NCBI GenBank assembly: GCA_041859205.1
Contig: JBHEKU010000024.1
Coordinates: forward strand, 1 to 5,985
Length of the DNA stretch: 5,985 nucleotides
Direction of reading: 5' to 3'
Source of the DNA: JAFDZO01 sp041859205
GTDB lineage: Bacteria; Bacteroidota; Ignavibacteria; Tepidaquicellales; Tepidaquicellaceae
Shown here: positions 1 to 5,985 of the stretch, piece after piece
How the letters are laid out: each line of letters begins with the position of its first letter
Numbering within the stretch: position 1 is the stretch's first letter
Program-made: the position numbers and the translations under genes
The notes under the pieces: model-generated
What the model was told of the DNA's origin: nothing
Databases searched by the model: none
What the model saw: the letters and a program-made list of their open reading frames with translations, nothing else

Positions 1-106
1 CGGTTGGTGGAAATGTAGGAGTTTCAAATCCTTCATTTACTTGATATTGCGCTTTCAGCCCAATGAAAGCAGAAAATAGTAGTACGAGTAATAACGTTTT
101 TTTCAT
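1..106 (-). CDS. N-terminus of an exported protein, likely another T9SS cargo (3' part outside window)
   Basis: The start is the ATG at 104-106, and 35 full codons are visible before the left edge. An in-frame TAA at 119-121 lies only four codons upstream, which fixes the start. The protein begins MKKTLLLVLLFSAFIGLKAQ: two lysines, a hydrophobic core and an LKA-Q site that fits Sec signal peptidase I cleavage after residue 19. It is not a lipoprotein, because there is no cysteine at the cleavage point. The mature part opens YQVNEGFETPTFPPT. The motif EGFE followed by FPP(T/A)GW is characteristic of the beginning of cleaved-adhesin or choice-of-anchor jelly-roll domains in Bacteroidota secreted proteins; the expected GW falls just outside the window, so the domain call is an inference. 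There is no Shine-Dalgarno sequence upstream (CGTCCTCTAAA before ATG), which is usual in this phylum. Confidence 0.8.
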   Translation of the reverse strand, partial: MKKTLLLVLLFSAFIGLKAQYQVNEGFETPTFPPT

Positions 107-151
107 TTTAGAGGACGTTTAATTAAATATATTAAAAAAAAATTATGTGAG

Positions 152-177
152 TTAATAACCTTGTTATTAAAATTATA
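152..177 (-). promoter_or_regulatory. Candidate -10 box and start-site hairpin ahead of the exported-protein gene
   Basis: On the minus strand a perfect TATAAT (177-172) is followed directly by an inverted repeat, TTAATAAC-AAG-GTTATTAA (170-152), with 8-bp arms and a 3-nt spacer. A transcript would start near 165, inside the repeat, leaving a leader of about 60 nt before the ATG at 106. No TTGACA-like box stands at the usual distance. A Bacteroidota-style reading is also imperfect: TTTG at 195-192 and TAATTTTA at 175-168, with a spacer shorter than normal. The region is so AT-rich that a chance TATAAT is likely. The inverted repeat could be an operator or a leader hairpin. Confidence 0.3.
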
Positions 178-244
178 CCTGTATAAAAAAACAAAGCAGG
201 GGATCAATATTTCAAAGATTTGAGAAGGATGCCAGAAGTATTTC

Positions 245-275
245 TCATCAGTTAGTTAATTGTACTAATTGATGA
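245..275. repeat. Imperfect 12-bp inverted repeat, intergenic
   Basis: TCATCAGTTAGT (245-256) and ACTAATTGATGA (264-275) pair over 12 positions with a single G/T wobble on the plus strand (251 with 269) and a 7-nt loop. No T-run follows on either strand, so it is not an obvious terminator. It lies about 140 bases upstream of the gene that starts at 106. It could be an operator-like site or a leader structure if transcription starts further upstream. Confidence 0.45.
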
Positions 276-429
276 AAGATATTTTGAAATAGGAAATTTT
301 TTGAAAATATAAAGACTTTTTGTATTTATGTTTTCTTTGTGGTAATCGTTTAAGGATGTTGATTTATGGTGAACACTTAACATTTTTCTTAGAGAGTTAT
401 TTTTGAAAAACTTATAATAAATCTAAAAT

Positions 430-451
430 AAATCCTAACAAAATCCTAACA
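430..451. repeat. Tandem direct repeat of an 11-mer (AAATCCTAACA x2)
   Basis: Two perfect copies of AAATCCTAACA are adjacent at 430-440 and 441-451. Eleven bases is about one helical turn, so both copies face the same side of the DNA, as paired binding sites often do. On the minus strand each copy reads TGTTAGGATTT, and a loose TTGTTA...TATTAT promoter-like pair with a 16-bp spacer starts within the second of them. Function is unknown; replication slippage is the simplest origin. Confidence 0.55.
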
Positions 452-600
452 AATTTAGGAGTTTTCAGATTTCAGAATTAAAGAACATAAATATGATTTG
501 TGTAGTTTAGTGCATTCGTATTTTTGTGGCAGGAAAATACAGCGTTCAAAAATTTGAATAGGGATGTAATATAAATAAAAAAGCCCCTGCCTGATTCAAC

Positions 601-635
601 AATTAACAATTAACAGTTAACAATTAACAATTAAC
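601..635. repeat. Five tandem copies of a 7-bp repeat (AATTAAC)
   Basis: Five heptamers lie head to tail: 601-607, 608-614, 615-621, 622-628 and 629-635. Only the third differs (AGTTAAC). The array ends exactly at the A-run that forms the T-tract of the terminator on the minus strand. The preceding bases (CAAC at 597-600) may be the remains of one more unit. It is intergenic, so no coding constraint explains the period. Confidence 0.9.
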
Positions 636-675
636 AAAAAAAAATGCTCTTGCCGATTTCGCAACAAGAGCATTT
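636..675 (-). terminator. Rho-independent terminator of the large gene
   Basis: Read on the minus strand, AAATGCTCTTG (675-665) and CAAGAGCATTT (652-642) form a perfect 11-bp stem around a 12-nt loop. A T-run from 644 to 636 follows at once; its first three T bases pair in the stem and six more extend past it. The hairpin starts about 70 nt after the stop at 746-748. On the plus strand the stem is followed by AAATTTG rather than a T-run, so termination should work mainly for minus-strand transcription. The loop carries a second CAA/TTG pair that allows a slipped register. Confidence 0.9.
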
Positions 676-703
676 AAATTTGAACGTATAAGTTTAGTTT
701 CTT

Positions 704-735
704 TTAACAATTAATGGATATCTGTTAATTGTTAA
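704..735 (-). repeat. AT-only inverted repeat in the 3' UTR of the large gene
   Basis: TTAACAATTAA (704-714) and TTAATTGTTAA (725-735) are perfect 11-bp reverse complements separated by a 10-nt spacer (TGGATATCTG). In the minus-strand transcript this would make a hairpin starting about 10 nt after the stop codon and about 28 nt before the terminator stem. It has no T-run of its own and is A/U-rich, so it is not a terminator by itself. It is built from the same 7-bp unit that forms the neighbouring arrays. A role in mRNA 3'-end protection is possible but not shown. Confidence 0.65.
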
Positions 736-748
736 TTATTAATTGTTA
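724..748. repeat. Inverted heptamer array (GTTAATT) overlapping the stop codon of the large gene
   Basis: Units at 724-730, 731-737 and 738-744 (ATTAATT, one change) plus the partial GTTA at 745-748 are the reverse complement of the array at 601-635. The TAA stop codon (746-748) lies inside the last partial unit. A perfect 16-bp inverted repeat (AATTAACAATTAACAG at 601-616 against its complement at 722-737) links the two arrays, with the terminator hairpin between them. Confidence 0.85.
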
Positions 749-3700
749 TTTGACAAGTACCATCTTCATTGTTCGTACGAACGATTGATTTCCGCCTGTA
801 GCATTTATCTGGTAGAAATAAATTCCGCTTGAAAGCGATGATGCATTAAACTGAGCAGTATAGTAACCTGCAGATTTTGATTCGTTTAGTATCTGAGCCA
901 TTTCTCTTCCTGTCATATCAAAGACTTTAATCTGTACTTTGCTGTCGAAAGGCAGGTCGAAATTAATCTTTGTTGAAGGATTGAAAGGATTCGGATAGTT
1001 TTGTGAAATATCAAATTTTGTAGGAATACCAACATCTACTAAGCTTGAAAGCTCATAGTATTTGTAGTTACCATTGTAATCCATTTGTTTCAGTCTGTAG
1101 TTATATTTTCCTGTTGAAAGGTTTCTGTCTTCGTATGTGTAATTCTTGGCAGAGTTTGTTGTTCCGTTGCCTTGAACAAATCCGATTTTTGAATATGACT
1201 GTGAAGATGCTTCTTTTCGTTCTATCTCGAAACCGCTGTTGTTAACTTCAGTAACAGTTGACCAGTTCAGATTAACTACTCTTCTGTTAACTGTTGCGCT
1301 GAATGATGAAAGTTCAACAGGTACTAAGTTATCAAGATCACTCATTACGAAATATGAGAAGCTTGTCTGTCCGTAAAGAGTTAGTGTGTTTAATGTAGTA
1401 TTAAGTGCATACTGTCCCGGACCTGTTCCTGCAACTATTGATGGAACCCAAGTAGTTCCGCCGTCATCAGATTTACCGATTCTTGCATCTGCTTCAGGAG
1501 ATATTGGTCCTAACTGTGAATCATCATAATTCAAAGTAATGTCATATGAGTATCCTGCACCGCCTGTTGGAACGCATAGCCAATATGCATTACCGACTGT
1601 ATATGCGCCCGTTCCGGGACCGTTAGTTCCGCCGAACATTTTAACTGACATTGAGGTCGGAGGTGTTCCGCCTGCTCCCCATGTAATTGTTGCAATTAGT
1701 TTTCCGCCAAATGTATATGTAGAAGTACCGCCTGCTACAGGTGCAACAGGTGATTCAACTGCATCCGGTGGAGTGGAAGCCGGAGTAACATTGTATGCGC
1801 CAATATCAGATGCGCCTGCTGCAATTGTTGTAGTTCTGGCAGCTCCTAAAATATCAACAGCTACAGTTGCGATAGGCTGACCCATACCACTTACATACCA
1901 GGCATTAGGGCTTGTTGCATCTATAACTAAATTAGTTGTTGATGTAAAAGCAGGATCTGCTGAAAGTGAGTTTGCATCTTTCGATGTAGTTGATTGCCAA
2001 ACTGCTAATGATGGTCTGTCATTACCTCCAAATAGTCCGCCTGTAATCCCCAGAAAACCTGAAGCGCCTGTAACATAAAAATCATTATTATCTGAATTTA
2101 GATTTGCGTAAGTAAATGCAATTGTAGAGATGCAATAGCTTTTTCCCGTTGAAGCAGTTGTCTGGCTATTGTAGAAAATATTATTTTTAAGATTTATTGT
2201 ATTGTCTGCTATTAAGGCAACACAACTGCTCGGGTAAGTTGCTCCAGCGCCTCTGTTTCCGGAAAGATAAACTGAATTATAGTAGCAGTTTGTTGTTGAG
2301 CCTGCACCTGCTCCAAGGAGTATTCCGCAGGAATAATCTGTTGCAGTGGCAGGGGATAAAATACCGCTTACCGAGTTATTAATAACATTGGTTGTGCCTG
2401 ATGTTACTGTATTAATAACAATACCCATAGAAGAATATCCTGTTGCATTTGTATTTGTTACACCGCTTATAATATTTGATGACACTGTTGCATTTATTAC
2501 ATCGCTTCCTGTGAATGTAGCTATAGCGTTATTAGGTATTAAACCCAAAGCAATACCGAATGCTGTTCCGGTAAGAGCACCTAAGTTTTTATCTATACCG
2601 CCAATATTATTTCCTGAAATAACTATGCCATCTTCAAATCTTGCATATATACCGCCTATGGTTACGTTATTTGGATTGGTACCATTTATAACATTCTGAC
2701 TGATAACTGTTCCTGTATTTTTTGTTCCGGCTGATGCACCTGAAGAGTATATTCCGTACTGAGTTTTAATTATATTATTATTCTGGAAAGTGTTTGAGTT
2801 GTTGGATGTACCGGTTGAAGTATTAGATAATGTCGTTCCACCTGAACCTGCTCCGAATAAAGTTGTAATATTGGTATTGCCGGTCAAGTTACAATTCTTT
2901 AGAGTATTGTTTGTACTTGCATCATTTCCTGCTGTTGTTTGCATCCATACAAGAGCACTGGCAGTGGAAACACTTGTAGTAGAAATAGTTAAATCTCTTG
3001 TAGTACTGCCGTTGTTCGAACCATCAATAATTACGTAGTCAGCTCCGTTTAATAAAACCGGTGTTGCGCTGCTTGATGCAATAGTTGGTGTAGAGCCTGC
3101 TGCCGGCTTAATTGTAATATTCCAATGTGCTGCGCCTGTATAAGAAACTGCATTTAATTGAGCAGCTCCGGTTTCAACAGTACCTTCAGGTTGTATTTGT
3201 AAAATAATATCGCCTGCTACTGCATTTGCATTAACAAAATCAAATGCTGCTTGTAAAGTCGTGTATGTACCTGTAGTTGTTCCTACAGTAAAAGTTCCTG
3301 TAAGAGAGTTGACAATATTATAAGTATTAGGTACTCCCGGGTCAACTGTTCCCGGAGGATTTGAACCGCTACCGCCGGATGGATTTGTACCTGCAACTCC
3401 ATTATTATCCTGAGCTGCCACATAGTATTGAATAATATCACCGCTGGTTACACTTCCGCCGCCTACTGCAGCATAATCTATTGTCCATGTGTAATCATTA
3501 CCTGCCTGAGACGGATTATTATCGAATACATAAGTAATGTCAGTAGTTTTTCTGTAATATAATCTTGGTTTATTTGCGCCGCCTGCAACACCTGAAGCAT
3601 CTGTAATAGTTGCCGTTAAAGTTCTGTTAGTTGTTAACGGTGTATTAGATAGATTTGTATATGTAATAGAAGGAGGACTTAAATCAACCGGAATACCACC

Positions 3701-5985
3701 AAATTCATTTGCGCCGATATCAGGCGCAGTAGCAGGAAAAGAAAGATTGTTCGGATAACCTGTAAAAGGGAATCTTGCTATGTTGTAATAGTCATCAGAA
3801 ATAAGCGGGCTTGCAACTGTTGTTCCACCGCTTTCGAGCTGTGTTGCAACTAAGCTATCCAGTTTCAGATAATGCGCATTCGAACCTGTTGTACTTCTGA
3901 ATGTAAGAGCTTCAGATACAGAATTCGCATCACGGGGAGAAAGTCTCAATTTTAGAGCAGCAATCGTCTGGTCTGAATTTGTTCCGTCGTAGAAAAGTAA
4001 GTTGCTTGCGCTTGGTGTGCCTGCATAGAATTCGTTATTGTTTGATGATGCTCCATATGAAGTTAAACTCGTTGTAGTTCTTCTGTATGCAGTTACAATA
4101 CCTGCACCGCTCGGTGTTGAAGTATTATAAAATATATTATTTCTAAGTACAACACTAGCAGAAGTGGAAGCAGATACTGCGCTTGAACCGAATAGCGCGC
4201 CGACGCTGGATGCTGCTATGTTTACAGAATTATTATACAGACTAATTGTTGTGCCGCCTGTAATATTGATTCCGTTAACCGGGTTTGCAGCATTTGCATT
4301 GATAGCTCTTAAATCACCAACCAGATTGTTAAACACATTAATTGTACCGCCTGAAATGGTAATACCTGAAACTGTTGATGAAGCATTGGTGCCTGATAAA
4401 TCGTAAACTTTATTATTAAATATATTAGTCGCAGTTCCATTGGAAAAAGTAATACCTGATACAAGAGAAGCTCCTGTAGAAGAAAGTGTGTTTACCGTAT
4501 TTCCATATAAATTTACAGCCGGCGAATTGTTTGCGCATGTAATCCCGGTTACTGTATTGCCTGTACCTATCGAAGATAAATTGCTGACGGTGTTATTTGC
4601 AATAGTAATAGGGTTTGCAGTTGCAACTGTATTACCTATAGTAATACCAGTAACAACACCCTGACCGGTTATGTTAGAGATAGTATTCGAATTTAGAGTA
4701 GAAGTAGTGCCGCTCCAGTATGTAAAATTCATACAGTTAACAGCGCTGGTACCACCTGTCCAGTTACTGAGTGTATTTCCGCTGACTATTCTTGAAGGTG
4801 CAGTGCCGCCGTCAGTGTAGTTAAGTCCGGTTAAAATTGTTCCTAATACAACTGTAATGTTGGAGAAGTTGTTATTCTGACAATTTGATTGCACGACAGT
4901 AGTAGATGAACCGTTATCTGTTACTAAAAGAACTGTGCCGCCTGCGCTTGTCTTTGAAAATGCTGTTACAATTGAGTTGCCGCTGACAGTCTTCGAGCCG
5001 CCGGCAAGAGCGAGAGTAAAAGTCTGAGAAATAAATGTAACACTTCCCGTTGTATTAACGGTAATGTTTGTAAACGTATTATTGTTTATTGCAGTTGTAA
5101 GATTAACGGCAGCAACCTGTATAAAAATAATAGCAGCACTGGCTGCAACTGTATGTCCCCAGTTATTAAAATCATTGTTGTTGACATTTAAAATACTTGT
5201 TGTACTTGCAGAGCCTGCAGGAATAGCAATACCCGTCATAGCACCTGTAGCAAGACCGCTTTTTAAAGAAATGCTGTTAAATGTAACATTATTTGTAAAG
5301 GTTGATGCCGGAACTGAGCTCGATGCTTGAACCTGAATACCATTCAAAGTACCTGCTGTTACACCGCCGACAGAACTTGTTACAGTGTTATATGAGCAGT
5401 TAAATCCGTTTGAGTTTCTAATTAAAATTCCGTTTACAGTTGTGGATACGTTTGCATAAGCTGAGAACGTTCCTGTCGTTCCGTAATTTGTAATTACGTT
5501 TCCTTGCGATAATAAAGAACCTCCGACATCAATTCCTGTATTCGCATCGGCAATAGCTGTAGGTCCGATAATAACAATACCCAGATTAATATTATCGATT
5601 GCATTACCATAAATTCTTAATCCGCTGTTTCCGCCTGTCGCTCCGGTTGCAGTAGCACTTACATTAATTACTGTTGCTGTATGAGTAGAGTTACTATATA
5701 TACCAAATGTATTCTGGTACGTTCTGTTTAATGTGATTGTATTATTCTGTATAGTACAGTTTTGCGCTCCATCAGTTGCTGTTGCATAAAGCAATGCAAC
5801 ACCCCATTCAGTCATATTATTAGTTGCTGCTGCTGTAACAAGATTAGCAGCATTTTCCAGCATAGTAAATCCCTGAATAGTTACATAGTCAGAGCCTATT
5901 AATTTAAAAATACCGTCATTTAAATTACCAACTACAAGAGCATTGCTTGCAGTAATTGTGTTGCTGTTACCTGTTATGGTAATTG
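746..5985 (-). CDS. Giant T9SS-exported beta-helix surface protein (5'-truncated by window edge)
   Basis: This is probably a cell-surface or released adhesin-like or carbohydrate-associated protein exported by the type IX secretion system. The frame has no stop from 5985 to the TAA at 746-748, and the 40 codons before the first in-window Met (5861-5863) read as beta-helix sequence (GIFKLIGSDYVTIQGF), so that Met is not the start. Numbering from it, visible domains are: beta-helix 1 (up to about 714, ending DIGANEF at 715-721); Ig-like domain (about 729-850, SPPSITYTNLS...PRLYYRK...IIQYYVAAQD); beta-helix 2 (about 856-1352, ending DIGAY at 1353); beta-sandwich (about 1364-1510, with YDDSQLG and SDDGGTTW); fibronectin-III-like module (about 1513-1612, VELSSFSA...FEIERK...YRLKQMDYNGNYKYYEL); sorting domain (1617-1705). 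By analogy with module 2, about 55 residues of module 1 plus a signal peptide lie beyond the window. No lyase or hydrolase catalytic motif is recognised, so substrate and activity remain unknown. Cysteines are few, with scattered NC pairs on predicted helix turns. Confidence 0.93.
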   Translation of the reverse strand, partial: ITITGNSNTITASNALVVGNLNDGIFKLIGSDYVTIQGFTMLENAANLVTAAATNNMTEWGVALLYATATDGAQNCTIQNNTITLNRTYQNTFGIYSNSTHTATVINVSATATGATGGNSGLRIYGNAIDNINLGIVIIGPTAIADANTGIDVGGSLLSQGNVITNYGTTGTFSAYANVSTTVNGILIRNSNGFNCSYNTVTSSVGGVTAGTLNGIQVQASSSVPASTFTNNVTFNSISLKSGLATGAMTGIAIPAGSASTTSILNVNNNDFNNWGHTVAASAAIIFIQVAAVNLTTAINNNTFTNITVNTTGSVTFISQTFTLALAGGSKTVSGNSIVTAFSKTSAGGTVLLVTDNGSSTTVVQSNCQNNNFSNITVVLGTILTGLNYTDGGTAPSRIVSGNTLSNWTGGTSAVNCMNFTYWSGTTSTLNSNTISNITGQGVVTGITIGNTVATANPITIANNTVSNLSSIGTGNTVTGITCANNSPAVNLYGNTVNTLSSTGASLVSGITFSNGTATNIFNNKVYDLSGTNASSTVSGITISGGTINVFNNLVGDLRAINANAANPVNGINITGGTTISLYNNSVNIAASSVGALFGSSAVSASTSASVVLRNNIFYNTSTPSGAGIVTAYRRTTTSLTSYGASSNNNEFYAGTPSASNLLFYDGTNSDQTIAALKLRLSPRDANSVSEALTFRSTTGSNAHYLKLDSLVATQLESGGTTVASPLISDDYYNIARFPFTGYPNNLSFPATAPDIGANEFGGIPVDLSPPSITYTNLSNTPLTTNRTLTATITDASGVAGGANKPRLYYRKTTDITYVFDNNPSQAGNDYTWTIDYAAVGGGSVTSGDIIQYYVAAQDNNGVAGTNPSGGSGSNPPGTVDPGVPNTYNIVNSLTGTFTVGTTTGTYTTLQAAFDFVNANAVAGDIILQIQPEGTVETGAAQLNAVSYTGAAHWNITIKPAAGSTPTIASSSATPVLLNGADYVIIDGSNNGSTTRDLTISTTSVSTASALVWMQTTAGNDASTNNTLKNCNLTGNTNITTLFGAGSGGTTLSNTSTGTSNNSNTFQNNNIIKTQYGIYSSGASAGTKNTGTVISQNVINGTNPNNVTIGGIYARFEDGIVISGNNIGGIDKNLGALTGTAFGIALGLIPNNAIATFTGSDVINATVSSNIISGVTNTNATGYSSMGIVINTVTSGTTNVINNSVSGILSPATATDYSCGILLGAGAGSTTNCYYNSVYLSGNRGAGATYPSSCVALIADNTINLKNNIFYNSQTTASTGKSYCISTIAFTYANLNSDNNDFYVTGASGFLGITGGLFGGNDRPSLAVWQSTTSKDANSLSADPAFTSTTNLVIDATSPNAWYVSGMGQPIATVAVDILGAARTTTIAAGASDIGAYNVTPASTPPDAVESPVAPVAGGTSTYTFGGKLIATITWGAGGTPPTSMSVKMFGGTNGPGTGAYTVGNAYWLCVPTGGAGYSYDITLNYDDSQLGPISPEADARIGKSDDGGTTWVPSIVAGTGPGQYALNTTLNTLTLYGQTSFSYFVMSDLDNLVPVELSSFSATVNRRVVNLNWSTVTEVNNSGFEIERKEASSQSYSKIGFVQGNGTTNSAKNYTYEDRNLSTGKYNYRLKQMDYNGNYKYYELSSLVDVGIPTKFDISQNYPNPFNPSTKINFDLPFDSKVQIKVFDMTGREMAQILNESKSAGYYTAQFNASSLSSGIYFYQINATGGNQSFVRTMKMVLVK
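749..1015 (-). other. Type IX secretion system C-terminal sorting domain (within the large CDS)
   Basis: This domain covers residues 1617-1705, counted from the Met at 5861-5863. It begins FDISQNYPNPFNPSTKINFD, continues with VQIKVFDMTGREMAQIL, has a GYYTAQFNASSLSSGIYFYQI core and ends FVRTMKMVLVK just before the stop. This is the classical order of motifs in type A sorting domains: an NYPNPFNP start, a V.I.VFD..GR strand pair, a SSGIY(F)Y strand and a basic-hydrophobic KM.LVK tail. In characterised members of the family the domain directs passage through the outer membrane and is cleaved as the cargo is released or anchored. It is intact here, so the gene appears functional at its 3' end. 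Confidence 0.95.
1808..3298 (-). other. Second beta-helix module, homologous to the first (within the large CDS)
   Basis: Residues about 856-1352 start with GTFTVGTTTGTYTTLQAAFD, a recurring opening of Bacteroidota beta-helix modules, followed by GDIILQIQPEGTVET, ITIKPAAGSTPTI and VLLNGADYVIIDGSNN. The last element matches FKLIGSDYVTIQGF at the right edge of the window (DYV codons at 3032-3040 and 5882-5890). The tails also match: module 1 has SPRDANSVSEALTFRSTT and then DIGANEF, while module 2 has TSKDANSLSADPAFTSTT and then DIGAY. From DYV to DIGA module 1 spans 723 residues and module 2 spans 411, so they share ends but differ in the number of internal coils. Confidence 0.75.
4202..4828 (-). 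repeat. Seven tandem ~30-residue beta-helix coils coded in the large CDS
   Basis: Residues about 346-554 (from the Met at 5861-5863) divide into seven units of 29-34 residues. Each starts G(I/L)(T/N), or CMN in unit 2, and carries an N-N-x-V/I-x-x-L/I core. The unit starts read GLNYTDGG, CMNFTYWSG, GITIGNTVA, GITCANNS, GITFSNGT, GITISGGT and GINITGGT. Typical cores are GNTLSNWTG, NTISNITG, NNTVSNLSS, GNTVNTLSS, NNKVYDLSG, NNLVGDLRA and NNSVNIAAS. Regular GI.. and NN.V positions fit turns of a right-handed parallel beta-helix with stacked Asn ladders. The similarity is at protein level; no obvious long DNA repeat underlies it, which suggests an old expansion. Confidence 0.75.

Larger units (their letters stand above)
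107..745. other. Intergenic region with 3' UTR repeats, terminator and leader of the next gene
   Basis: This stretch of about 640 bases is strongly AT-rich and holds no convincing gene. Its right third (about 597-745) contains the heptamer arrays, an AT hairpin and the terminator. Its middle (about 240-580) contains a tandem 11-mer, an imperfect 12-bp inverted repeat and a palindrome, but no clear promoter. Its left part (107-200) is the leader of the gene starting at 106, with a TATAAT-like box and a short hairpin. No tRNA, riboswitch or small RNA structure was recognised. Confidence 0.7.

Noticed and set aside
252..383. 43-codon minus-strand frame starting MLSVHHKSTS in the intergenic region
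   Set aside because: It is short, Lys/Ser/Ile/Asn-rich as expected from AT-rich noncoding DNA, and has no ribosome site, no recognised domain and no signal peptide. It also runs through the inverted repeat at 245-275.
577..593. GGCAGGGGCTTTTTT on the minus strand, resembling the second half of a terminator
   Set aside because: No complementary AGCCCCTGCC lies close upstream on that strand. The nearest partial match (GGCAGG at 528-533 on plus) would give only a 6-bp stem with a loop of more than 50 nt. The true terminator is at 636-675.
597..748. CRISPR-like array
   Set aside because: The repeat unit is only 7 bp, there are no spacers between units, and no cas genes are present.
1539..1880. 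Open frame of 113 codons on the plus strand, and similar plus-strand frames at 1045-1245, 2197-2382, 2346-2699, 2790-3038, 4164-4406, 4440-4664 and 5064-5330
   Set aside because: All lie opposite the continuous, domain-rich minus-strand gene. Their proline, valine and isoleucine-rich translations are what the complement of Gly/Thr/Asn codons gives. None shows a recognisable domain or its own start signals.
746..5985. Polysaccharide lyase or glycoside hydrolase activity for the beta-helix regions
   Set aside because: The fold is shared with pectate lyase-type enzymes, but no conserved catalytic Asp/Arg/Lys cluster could be identified. The sequence is dominated by Asn/Thr/Ser/Gly structural repeats, so no enzyme is named.

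Overview
The window looks like a low-GC member of Bacteroidota/Chlorobiota, most likely Ignavibacteria or a close relative. This rests on protein style: a type IX secretion (T9SS) C-terminal sorting domain with the QNYPNPFNPST signature, preceded by an ELSSFSA...LNWST.TEVNN.GFEIER module typical of that group, plus start regions without a Shine-Dalgarno sequence. It is an inference, because no rRNA or housekeeping marker is present.

Layout, all genes on the minus strand. (1) Positions 746-5985 hold the 3' part of one very large gene. The reading frame stays open to the right edge of the window, so the first ATG in the window (5861-5863) is internal and the real start lies outside. At least 1745 codons are visible. 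The product is a secreted, multidomain surface protein: a long Asn/Gly/Thr-rich right-handed beta-helix, an Ig-like domain, a second beta-helix homologous to the first, a beta-sandwich, a fibronectin-III-like module and the T9SS sorting domain. (2) Positions 107-745 are intergenic. Near the large gene's stop codon are an AT-only hairpin, a strong Rho-independent terminator and two oppositely oriented arrays of a 7-bp repeat (AATTAAC). Further on are a tandem 11-mer, some inverted repeats and a weak promoter candidate. (3) Positions 1-106 carry the start of a second gene. It encodes a clear Sec signal peptide followed by a VNEGFETPTFPPT sequence typical of Bacteroidota exported proteins.

The two genes are consecutive, co-directional and both encode exported proteins, but the terminator between them suggests separate transcription units. 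No enzyme active site, defence system, mobile element, RNA gene or CRISPR array was recognised. The least ordinary features are the heptamer arrays flanking the terminator, one of which contains the stop codon, and the duplicated beta-helix architecture with a seven-fold ~30-residue repeat.
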